The notes under the pieces are model-generated. The model had not been told where the DNA came from, did no database searches, and saw only the letters and a program-made list of their open reading frames with translations. A stretch of DNA of 64,000 nt from Pseudomonas sp. GD04091 (GTDB lineage Bacteria > Pseudomonadota > Gammaproteobacteria > Pseudomonadales > Pseudomonadaceae). The stretch spans positions 62,001-126,000 of the forward strand of contig NZ_JAOEBG010000014.1 of NCBI RefSeq assembly GCF_029836165.1, in the 5' to 3' direction. Position 1 is the first letter of the stretch; every line of letters begins with the position of its first letter. Shown piece after piece: positions 35,024-43,193 of the stretch. The translations under genes were made by a program, and so were the position numbers.

Positions 35024-35205
35024 GGGAATTCTCCTTTCGATGGGCAGTGTATCGGCCTTGCACGGCAAATCTTCACAGCCTTTTGCAAGCATACCCCCGC
35101 CGTTCAAACGCAACCCTGCCTCGTGTGCCGGTAGTGCAACGGAACAATGACTACAGCGAGATTCAGGAGTAGCCTTTCGCTGCGCTTCACTATAGGAGTC
35201 TGTGC

Positions 35206-36660
35206 ATGACCATCCGCCGTACCAAAATCGTCGCCACCCTTGGCCCCGCCAGCAACTCGCCGGAGGTGATCGAACAGCTGATCCTCGCCGGCCTGGACGT
35301 GGCACGTCTGAACTTCTCCCACGGCACCCCGGACGAGCACAAGGCCCGCGCCCGCCTGATCCGCGAGATCGCCGCCAAGAACGGCCGCCACGTGGCGCTG
35401 CTGGGCGACCTGCAGGGGCCGAAGATCCGCATCGCCAAATTCGCCAACAAGCGCATCGAACTGAAAGTCGGTGACACGTTCACCTTCTCCACCGCTCACC
35501 CGCTCACCGAAGGCAACCAGGACATCGTCGGCATCGATTATCCCGACCTGGTCAAGGATTGCGGCGTGGGTGACGAACTGCTGCTCGACGACGGCCGCGT
35601 GGTCATGCGCGTCGAGACCGCCACCGCCGATGCCCTGCATTGCGTGGTGATCGTCGGCGGCCCGCTGTCCGACCACAAAGGCATCAACCGCAAGGGTGGC
35701 GGCCTGACCGCCCCGGCCCTGACCGAAAAAGACAAGGCCGACATCAAGCTGGCCGCGCAAATGGACCTGGACTACCTGGCCGTGTCGTTCCCGCGTGACG
35801 CCAAGGACATGGAATACGCCCGCAAGCTGCGCGACGAAGCCGGCGGCAGCGCCTGGCTGGTGGCCAAGATCGAGCGCGCCGAGGCCGTGGCCGACGACGA
35901 GACCCTCGATGGTCTGATCGCCGCCTCCGACGCGGTGATGGTCGCCCGTGGCGACCTGGGCGTGGAAATCGGCGACGCCGAGCTGATCGCCATCCAGAAG
36001 AAGATCATCCAGCACGCCCGCCGCAACAACAAGGCGGTGATCGTCGCGACCCAGATGATGGAGTCGATGATCCAGAACCCGATGCCGACCCGCGCCGAAG
36101 TGTCCGACGTGGCCAACGCCGTGCTGGACAACACCGACGCGGTGATGCTCTCGGCCGAAAGCGCCGCCGGTGCCTACCCGATCGAAGCGGTCCAGGCCAT
36201 GGCACGCATCTGCCTGGGCGCCGAAAAGCACCCGACCAGCCAGAAGTCCAGCCACCGTCTGCACACCACTTTCGAGCGCTGCGACGAGAGCATCGCCCTG
36301 GCGGCCATGTACACCGCCAACCACTTCCCGGGCGTCAAGGCGATCATCGCCCTCACCGAGAGTGGCTACACCCCGCTGATCATGTCGCGCCTGCGTTCGC
36401 ACGTGCCGATCTTCGCCCTGTCGCCGCACCGCGCCACCCAGGCCCGTGCCAACATGTTCCGTGGCGTCTACCCGATCGCCTTCGACCCGGCCTCGCTGCC
36501 GGCCGACAAGGTCAGCCAGGCAGCCGTGGACGAGCTGCTCAAGCGTGGCCTGGTGCAGCAAGGTGACTGGGTGATCCTGACCAAGGGCGACAGCTACCAC
36601 ACCATCGGTGGCACCAACGGCATGAAGATCCTGCATGTCGGTGATCCGCTGGTCGGTTGA
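35206..36660 (+). CDS. pykA: Pyruvate kinase
   Basis: Converts phosphoenolpyruvate and ADP to pyruvate and ATP. It is 484 aa, with TKIVATLGPASNSPEVIEQLI and ARLNFSHG at the N-terminus, the active-site LVAKIERAEAV and MVARGDLGVEIGDAEL segments, and the C-terminal allosteric domain. TAGGAG lies 8 nt before ATG 35206. It resembles the P. putida PykA type. As I recall, groESL flanks pyk in KT2440; here no groESL follows within reach, the next genes being the ferredoxin reductase and fumarase, as in P. aeruginosa. Confidence 0.94.
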   Translation: MTIRRTKIVATLGPASNSPEVIEQLILAGLDVARLNFSHGTPDEHKARARLIREIAAKNGRHVALLGDLQGPKIRIAKFANKRIELKVGDTFTFSTAHPLTEGNQDIVGIDYPDLVKDCGVGDELLLDDGRVVMRVETATADALHCVVIVGGPLSDHKGINRKGGGLTAPALTEKDKADIKLAAQMDLDYLAVSFPRDAKDMEYARKLRDEAGGSAWLVAKIERAEAVADDETLDGLIAASDAVMVARGDLGVEIGDAELIAIQKKIIQHARRNNKAVIVATQMMESMIQNPMPTRAEVSDVANAVLDNTDAVMLSAESAAGAYPIEAVQAMARICLGAEKHPTSQKSSHRLHTTFERCDESIALAAMYTANHFPGVKAIIALTESGYTPLIMSRLRSHVPIFALSPHRATQARANMFRGVYPIAFDPASLPADKVSQAAVDELLKRGLVQQGDWVILTKGDSYHTIGGTNGMKILHVGDPLVG

Positions 36661-36676
36661 TTCGCCAGTAACAGCC

Positions 36677-36743
36677 ATCGCGGGGCAAGCCCGCTCCCAC
36701 AAGTGCCGACGGGCTCGGCGTGGGAGCGGGCTTGCCCCGCGAT
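36677..36743. repeat. REP inverted pair after pykA
   Basis: Perfect 24-bp arms ATCGCGGGGCAAGCCCGCTC and CCAC complement (36677-36700 with 36720-36743), separated by 19 bp, between the converging pykA and ferredoxin-reductase genes. Confidence 0.93.
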
Positions 36744-36754
36744 CATTTCAGCCT

Positions 36755-37675
36755 TCAAACATGCTCGGTGAATACATCCGCCAACACCTGGTTGCGCGGC
36801 ACTCCGGCAATGAACAGCCGCCGGGCGAAGCGCTCGACGCTTCCCGGTGATCCGCACAGTAGCGCCATCGTCTGCCGCGATGACGGCCGCAACCCCGCCA
36901 ACGCGTCCTCCAGCTGATCCGTCAGTACCAGCTCTACGCTGATGCCTGCCATTTGCGCCAACGCCTCTGCCAGATAATGCCCGGCCATATCGCGGGCCAC
37001 GTGCATCACCTTGATCTCGCCCTGATGGCCTTGTCGCCGCGCCTCGCGCAGGATGCCCCACAACGGCGCCAGCCCGGTGCCCGCCGCCAGCAGCCAGAGC
37101 GGCCGCGCCTGCCAGTCCGGGTCGTAATGCAAGGCACCGCCCCTGAGCTCGCCGAGCCTCAGTACATCCCCCAGCCGAATCTGCCTTGCCTGGTCGCTGA
37201 ACGCGCCGCAACGGCGGCAATCCAGGTGGAATTCCAGAAAGTCGTCCTCACCCGGCAGGCTCGCCAACGAGTAAGGCCGGGCAACACCGCCGCTCCACAA
37301 CACCAGATGCTGCCCGGCCTGATAACGCAGTGGCCGCTCCGCTCGCAGCCTCAGGCGCAGCACATCGACGAACCAGTCCAGCCCGACCACCGTGGCCGGC
37401 AGGCCATCACTGCGGGGGTCGAACGGCGCCACCCGCAAGTCGCTGGCGACCGAGCACTGGCAGGCCAGTCGCCAGCCCTGTAAACGCTTGTCCGCAGCCA
37501 GCGCCTCGGGTTTCGCGTCGACGGGCATGCCGTCCAGGCAGCGCACCAGGCAGGCGTGGCAACTTCCGGCGCGGCAGCTGTAGGGCACATTCAGGCCTGC
37601 CTCGTTGAGGGCATCCAGTAGATTGCTGCCGCTTGGCACCGCCCATTGGCGCTCGCCCACGTAAAGTTCGGGCAT
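36755..37675 (-). CDS. Ferredoxin-type flavin reductase
   Basis: 306 aa fusion of an N-terminal plant-type [2Fe-2S] ferredoxin domain (about 1-90; CRAGSCHACLVRC then GWRLACQC supply four Cys ligands) with an FNR-like FAD/NAD(P) reductase (RPYSLASLPGEDDFLEF and LLAAGTGLAPLWGILREA). Electron-transfer partner unknown; such proteins serve oxygenases or other redox enzymes. The start at 37675 lacks a strong Shine-Dalgarno but is the first Met before the ferredoxin domain. It is divergent from fumarase. Confidence 0.87.
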   Translation of the reverse strand: MPELYVGERQWAVPSGSNLLDALNEAGLNVPYSCRAGSCHACLVRCLDGMPVDAKPEALAADKRLQGWRLACQCSVASDLRVAPFDPRSDGLPATVVGLDWFVDVLRLRLRAERPLRYQAGQHLVLWSGGVARPYSLASLPGEDDFLEFHLDCRRCGAFSDQARQIRLGDVLRLGELRGGALHYDPDWQARPLWLLAAGTGLAPLWGILREARRQGHQGEIKVMHVARDMAGHYLAEALAQMAGISVELVLTDQLEDALAGLRPSSRQTMALLCGSPGSVERFARRLFIAGVPRNQVLADVFTEHV

Positions 37676-37947
37676 GGTCAGGATTCTCGTTCGATTCAAG
37701 GTTTTTCTGGGGCGTGAAGCGCTGCCGATGCCACAGCATCGCATGTCATCAGCAAAAAGGATGCCCTTGCCCTGCCGACCAAGGTCCAGACCACCCGCTG
37801 ATGTTTCGCACGAAGAGGCGCGGTATACTGCCGCGCCTTTTTGTGCCGGCCCGACCAGCCGGCGCCTTGCCAGGCGTTCCTGACACACTGGTGTGCACTG
37901 TCGGAATGCCTTTACGAATGTTCCCGTCTTTAAGAGGAGCGCGCTGC

Positions 37948-39471
37948 ATGACCGTGATCAAGCAAGACGACCTGATTCAGAGCGTCGCCGACGCCCTGCA
38001 ATTCATTTCGTACTACCACCCCGTCGACTTCATCCAGGCGATGCACGAGGCCTACCTGCGTGAAGAGTCGCCTGCCGCGCGTGACTCGATCGCCCAGATC
38101 CTGATCAACTCGCGCATGTGCGCCACCGGCCACCGCCCGATCTGCCAGGACACCGGTATCGTCACCGTGTTCATCCGCGTCGGCATGGACGTGCGCTGGG
38201 ACGGCGCGACCATGAGCGTCGACGACATGATCAACGAGGGCGTGCGTCGCGCCTACAACCTGCCCGAGAACGTCCTGCGCGCCTCGATCCTGGCCGACCC
38301 GGCCGGTGCTCGCAAGAACACCAAGGACAATACCCCGGCGGTGATCCACTACTCGATCGTCCCCGGCGACAAGGTCGAAGTGGATGTCGCGGCCAAGGGC
38401 GGCGGCTCGGAGAACAAGTCGAAGATGGCCATGCTCAACCCGTCCGACTCGATCGTCGACTGGGTCCTGAAGACCGTCCCGACCATGGGCGCCGGCTGGT
38501 GCCCGCCTGGCATGCTCGGCATCGGCATCGGCGGCACCGCCGAGAAGGCCGCCGTCATGGCCAAGGAAGTGCTGATGGAGTCCATCGACATCCATGAGCT
38601 CAAGGCCCGTGGCCCGCAGAACCGCCTCGAGGAGATCCGCCTGGAGCTGTTCGACAAGGTCAACCAGCTGGGCATCGGCGCCCAGGGCCTGGGCGGCCTG
38701 ACCACCGTCCTCGACGTCAAGATCATGGACTACCCGACCCACGCCGCCTCGCTGCCGGTGTGCATGATCCCCAACTGCGCCGCCACCCGCCACGCCCACT
38801 TCGTGCTCGATGGCAACGGCCCGGCCGAGCTGGAAGCGCCGTCGCTGGACGCCTACCCGGAAATCGTCTGGGAAGCCGGCCCGAGCGCCCGCCGCGTCAA
38901 CCTGGACGACATCACCCCCGAGGAAGTCGCCAGCTGGAAACCGGGCGAGACCATCCTGCTCAACGGCAAGATGCTCACCGGTCGCGACGCCGCGCACAAG
39001 CGCATGGTCGAGATGCTCAACCGTGGTGAAGAGCTGCCGGTGGACCTCAAGGGCCGCTTCATCTACTACGTCGGCCCGGTCGACCCGGTCGGTGACGAAG
39101 TGGTCGGCCCAGCCGGCCCGACCACCGCCACGCGCATGGACAAGTTCACCCGCCAGATCCTCGAACAGACCGGCTTGCTGGGCATGATCGGCAAGTCCGA
39201 GCGTGGCCCGACCGCCATCGAGGCGATCAAGGACAACAAGGCCGTGTACCTGATGGCCGTCGGCGGCGCCGCCTACCTGGTGGCCCAGGCCATCCGCAAA
39301 TCGAAGGTCCTGGCCTTCGCCGAGCTGGGCATGGAAGCGATCTACGAGTTCGACGTGAAGGACATGCCGGTCACCGTCGCGGTGGACAGCCAGGGCGAGT
39401 CGGTGCACATCACCGGTCCCGCACTGTGGCAGGGCAAGATTGCCGAGAGCCTTGCGGTGGAAGTGAAGTAA
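37948..39471 (+). CDS. fumA: Class I (Fe-S) fumarate hydratase
   Basis: Converts fumarate to malate in the TCA cycle, oxygen-sensitive because of its [4Fe-4S] cluster. It is 507 aa, with cluster Cys in ICQDTGIVTVFI (about residue 69), and later VCMIPNCAATRH and a conserved GMIGKSERG motif. The C-terminal beta-domain carries the swivel region (GRFIYYVGPVDPV). ATG 37948 has AGAGGAGC upstream; a longer frame from 37633 covers intergenic DNA. It is followed by a strong terminator. Confidence 0.95.
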   Translation: MTVIKQDDLIQSVADALQFISYYHPVDFIQAMHEAYLREESPAARDSIAQILINSRMCATGHRPICQDTGIVTVFIRVGMDVRWDGATMSVDDMINEGVRRAYNLPENVLRASILADPAGARKNTKDNTPAVIHYSIVPGDKVEVDVAAKGGGSENKSKMAMLNPSDSIVDWVLKTVPTMGAGWCPPGMLGIGIGGTAEKAAVMAKEVLMESIDIHELKARGPQNRLEEIRLELFDKVNQLGIGAQGLGGLTTVLDVKIMDYPTHAASLPVCMIPNCAATRHAHFVLDGNGPAELEAPSLDAYPEIVWEAGPSARRVNLDDITPEEVASWKPGETILLNGKMLTGRDAAHKRMVEMLNRGEELPVDLKGRFIYYVGPVDPVGDEVVGPAGPTTATRMDKFTRQILEQTGLLGMIGKSERGPTAIEAIKDNKAVYLMAVGGAAYLVAQAIRKSKVLAFAELGMEAIYEFDVKDMPVTVAVDSQGESVHITGPALWQGKIAESLAVEVK

Positions 39472-39488
39472 GCCTCCCTGCAACGAAA

Positions 39489-39518
39489 GAACCGCTCCCT
39501 TCGGAGCGGTTTTTTTTG
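39489..39518 (+). terminator. Intrinsic terminator of fumarase
   Basis: A perfect 9-bp stem AACCGCTCC/GGAGCGGTT (39490-39498 with 39503-39511) and T-run. Confidence 0.93.
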
Positions 39519-39609
39519 CCTTGGGTTTCTGACGTTCAAGATGTATTTACCGCCTCCCAGCATCTGCCTCCCACTTAAATGAGCCCCTTCTCCCACACAG
39601 GACAGGCTC

Positions 39610-40572
39610 ATGAACCACACACTACAGGCCAACCAATGGCTTCGTCGTTTCCGTCTCGACATCACCTCGAGCAGCAATCGCCTCTACGCCAACGGCCGCC
39701 AGCAGGTAGAAGTCACCATCACCCTCGAGCCTCGTGAAGGCCAGACCCTCACCGAGCAGCAGCTGTCGACCCTGCAGCTCATCCTGATCGATGACGATGG
39801 CCATATTCGCGACCTCGATGACCAACTGCGGGCCCATCACCAGCGTGATGAGCGCTTCGACTACCATGGCGCAAGCACTAGCGTGCCGGGCGCGCTCACA
39901 CAGCCATCGCCCCGCGCGATTCGCCGACGCTTCTACGTGAGCTCGACCCTGCCGGGCGGCTCACTGAGCACGATCCACGCCGGTATCTGGCGCGACGAGC
40001 ACACCAGCTTCGAGACCGATGCCGCGCCTTTCCGCTCCAGCGTGGTCATCGAGTCCGTGGCGCCGCCCAGCCCGCACGAGTCCCGCTTTCAACTCTCCGC
40101 CCAGGACAAGGTCAGCTACAAGCTCGACAACGGCAGCTACTGGAATGACGAGATCGAGGAAGAAGTGGCCTACTTCGGCTTTCGCGACCCGAACAACCGG
40201 ATCGTCGCCAGCCATGCCCATGCAACGCCCTCGGCCGAGCCGTTCTACGTGCGCAACAACTGGGACCATGCACTGATCTCGTTCGAACTCACCAACGATT
40301 ACAGCCAGCACTGCCGCGTGGCCGCCTACGCCGTGGATCAGCCATTCAGCCTGCAACTGCCCGACTCCAGCCAGGCCCTCACCCAGCGCCCTCACCACAT
40401 GACGCTCTACCGTCACTTCTCGCGCTTCTATCGACGCTGGTTCAACGATCTCAGCGAATCGCCCAGCCGCTGGACCGTGCTGGATCGCCACGGCAACGCC
40501 TACGGCGTCGAGTTTCTCGCCGGCGAAGGAGGCAAGGCCTTGGGCTTTCGGCTGACCGCCCCTCGTTTCTAG
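39610..40572 (+). CDS. Hypothetical protein, first gene of the RHS locus
   Basis: 320 aa. No enzyme motif recognised. Predicted mainly beta. The start (NQWLRRFRLDITSSSNRLYANGRQQVEVTITLEPREG) resembles an Ig-like bacterial domain and the middle has repeated strand-turn pattern with acidic stretches. There is no signal peptide and no TM segment. ATG 39610 has a plausible AGGACAGG upstream. It lies 38 bp before a large RHS gene on the same strand. An immunity role is not supported, since immunity genes normally follow the toxin. A chaperone or structural partner of the RHS shell is possible. Confidence 0.75.
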   Translation: MNHTLQANQWLRRFRLDITSSSNRLYANGRQQVEVTITLEPREGQTLTEQQLSTLQLILIDDDGHIRDLDDQLRAHHQRDERFDYHGASTSVPGALTQPSPRAIRRRFYVSSTLPGGSLSTIHAGIWRDEHTSFETDAAPFRSSVVIESVAPPSPHESRFQLSAQDKVSYKLDNGSYWNDEIEEEVAYFGFRDPNNRIVASHAHATPSAEPFYVRNNWDHALISFELTNDYSQHCRVAAYAVDQPFSLQLPDSSQALTQRPHHMTLYRHFSRFYRRWFNDLSESPSRWTVLDRHGNAYGVEFLAGEGGKALGFRLTAPRF

Positions 40573-40610
40573 CGCCGCGCCGACCAACCTCAGCCACGGG
40601 ATCTCACCGC

Positions 40611-43193
40611 ATGTCGACCTTGCATACCCAGGCCAGCAACTTCCTGGACTTCATGAAAACCGGTGTGGACAACCGCACCGGCCAGTTCACCCTGGCCCTC
40701 GCCCTGCCGCTGCCGCCCGCGAACCAGCTGTGCGGACCGGCGCTCCCCGTCACCCTCAGCTTCGCCAGCCTGGCCTCGAACCTGGACAAGGGTTACGGCC
40801 TGGGGTGGAGCCTGGGCCTGTCGGAGCTCTACCTTGACCAGGACAGTACCCGCCTGAGCCTTTCGTCCGGCGAACGGTTCGCCATCGATCTGGACCGCTC
40901 CAGTTTCCTCGTCGACAGTCACCTGGCGTTTCTCGACCAGAAACTCGACAGCTTGCGACTGCGTCAACAGGCCGATGGCAGCCTGCGCGTGGAGCACGCG
41001 TCCGGACACAGCGAAATCCTCCGGCAACAGGCCTCCAGCCCGTGGTTCGTGCTTGAGGAACTGCGCTCGCCGGAGGGCCGCAGGCTGTATTTCGACTGGC
41101 TGCCATTCGGCGATGACGGTTGCCGGCTCGAACAGGTCCGCGACGAGCTGCGCACCCTGCTCAGCCTGGACAGGCGCGAAGATGAAATACGCATCACCTT
41201 CAACCCCTCCAGCCCGCAAGCCGCCACCCTGCGCCTGGTGCTGAGCGATGGCCGGCTGACGCAGATCCATGTTCCGGAAATCGCGACCCCGTTTCAGATC
41301 GACTACACCCTGGCCGCTACGCTGCTGTTGCCCAGTACCCTGCTCAGCCCCATGGGCGCCAAGGACATCATTCACTGGGCGACGGGCAACGAAGGTCATC
41401 GCCTGCCCGTTGGCGCGCCGTTCCCCTATCTGCCCAGGGTACTGTCCTGGACCCACACCTGCGGCACTGCCGCCAACGAGTTGAACCGCACCTACGAATG
41501 GGTGGGGGACAGCAACTTCCTCGGCTTCGGCAGCGACCAGGCGTTCGCCTGGGACAGCGGCCGGGACAACCTGTACCAGGTCGACAGCGAGTATCACTAC
41601 CAGCTCATCGAAACCTTGAGCGATGGCGCTGGCCGGACTCTGGAGACCATCACCCGGACCTGGAACCGCTTTCATCTACCGATACTGGAAGCCTCACGGC
41701 GCGGCGACTGCGAAACCCATACCCACACCACCTACGGCATCGACCCACAACTGAACTGGGAACAGCAGCCTGCCGCCTGCCAGTTGCCGCACGAGGTTTC
41801 CCTCAGCTACATCGACCATGCCCGCGACGGCGCCACCCGCACGCAGACCACCCGCTACCGCTACGATCCGCACGGCAACCTCCTCCAGGTGATCCACCCC
41901 GACGGTCTCCAGGAGCTCAGCGAGTTCTATCCGGCGCAAGGCGCCGAGGGCTGCCCGGCAGACCCACTGGGCAGGGTCCGTCATCTGAAAAGCTCGACCG
42001 TGATCCCGGCCCCCGCCAAGGGCGAGGCCCCGACGCTCGGCACCCGCTACACCTACCTGGCCTTGCCTTCGCTGATCGCCGGGGAGCCCGCGCACCCCGT
42101 GCTGGCCAGCGAAGAAGCGTTCGACGTGGGTGACGGCCGTGTTCTGCAGCGCACCGAGCAGCATTACATCACCGCCCCTGGCCCCCTGCATGGCCGGGTA
42201 GCCCGGCGCGTCACCACGCTCGGCGACAAGGCAACCACCACGGCGTACCGCTATGAGATCACAGCGGATGAACTGGTCAGCGAAACCACCTGCATCGGCT
42301 ACGAACACGACGACGAGAACCGTGCGAGCCACAGCCAGGGGCATTCGCTGCTGAGCGGACTGACCCGCTGGGAGCGCAGCCAGACCGGTGCCTGCCGCCG
42401 ATACCGCTACGATGCCCTCGGCCGCATCGTGCAAACGCTGAGCGCAGCGGACAGCCCCTGGCAGACCGTGCGCAGCGCGCGCCACCACGTGGACGATGCC
42501 GTGGCACGCGACGCCAGGCCGGACGGTAGCGTCAATCCGGTGATGCTCGAACAGGTCGACGCCAACGGCGGCCGCCAGCGTCAGTGGCTCGATGGCGATG
42601 GCCGAACCGTGAAGGTGGAACAGGAAGACCTCGATGAAGCCCCCGGCCATTTCCGGGTAATCGCCCGATATGCCTACGATGCCCTTGGCCGGCAGATCAG
42701 CCGGACCTCTCAGGACTGGCTCGGCCCGACCACCACCACGCCACTCACCTTGACCACCACCACGGCCTATGACGACTGGGGCCAGGCGTGTCTCGACATC
42801 GGCCCCGACGGCATCCACAGCCACAGCCGACACGACCCGGTCACCTTGCGCAGCGAGCAGTGGCAGGAGGCCGGCGGCCTGGCCGGAGCGAAGCAGGTCG
42901 TGCTCAGCGACCTGACCGGCCAGCCGATCGAACACCAGGACATCGATGCCGACGGCCGCCTGGTGCGCACCCGCAAGCGCCTGCGCGACGGGCTGGGCCG
43001 CGTGATCGAGGAGCGCATCGAAGTACCCGGCGCCTCGGCCATCACCACGCGCTTGCGGCATGACCACCATGGCCGCCTCATCGAAAAACAGCTGGTCGAC
43101 GGTACCCGACTGGCCTGGACCTTCGCGCCCCACAGCGACGAGCAGCACCTTGAGTCCATCTCGATCACGCCTGCCCAGGAGCAGCAACCATGA
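40611..43193 (+). CDS. RHS/YD-repeat protein, N-terminal half of a TccC-like shell
   Basis: 860 aa. YD-type repeats are seen, such as TRYRYDPHGNLLQVIHPDG, RRYRYDALGRIVQTLSA and ARYAYDALGRQISRTSQDW, after an N-terminal globular region (VDNRTGQFTLALALPLPPAN). No signal peptide, PAAR domain or SpvB N-terminus is seen. The stop overlaps the start of the second RHS gene by 4 nt. In Tc toxins the TcB and TcC proteins together build a cocoon around the toxin; here two overlapping RHS genes could do likewise, but the usual SpvB/FG-GAP TcB features are absent. Confidence 0.82.
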   Translation: MSTLHTQASNFLDFMKTGVDNRTGQFTLALALPLPPANQLCGPALPVTLSFASLASNLDKGYGLGWSLGLSELYLDQDSTRLSLSSGERFAIDLDRSSFLVDSHLAFLDQKLDSLRLRQQADGSLRVEHASGHSEILRQQASSPWFVLEELRSPEGRRLYFDWLPFGDDGCRLEQVRDELRTLLSLDRREDEIRITFNPSSPQAATLRLVLSDGRLTQIHVPEIATPFQIDYTLAATLLLPSTLLSPMGAKDIIHWATGNEGHRLPVGAPFPYLPRVLSWTHTCGTAANELNRTYEWVGDSNFLGFGSDQAFAWDSGRDNLYQVDSEYHYQLIETLSDGAGRTLETITRTWNRFHLPILEASRRGDCETHTHTTYGIDPQLNWEQQPAACQLPHEVSLSYIDHARDGATRTQTTRYRYDPHGNLLQVIHPDGLQELSEFYPAQGAEGCPADPLGRVRHLKSSTVIPAPAKGEAPTLGTRYTYLALPSLIAGEPAHPVLASEEAFDVGDGRVLQRTEQHYITAPGPLHGRVARRVTTLGDKATTTAYRYEITADELVSETTCIGYEHDDENRASHSQGHSLLSGLTRWERSQTGACRRYRYDALGRIVQTLSAADSPWQTVRSARHHVDDAVARDARPDGSVNPVMLEQVDANGGRQRQWLDGDGRTVKVEQEDLDEAPGHFRVIARYAYDALGRQISRTSQDWLGPTTTTPLTLTTTTAYDDWGQACLDIGPDGIHSHSRHDPVTLRSEQWQEAGGLAGAKQVVLSDLTGQPIEHQDIDADGRLVRTRKRLRDGLGRVIEERIEVPGASAITTRLRHDHHGRLIEKQLVDGTRLAWTFAPHSDEQHLESISITPAQEQQP

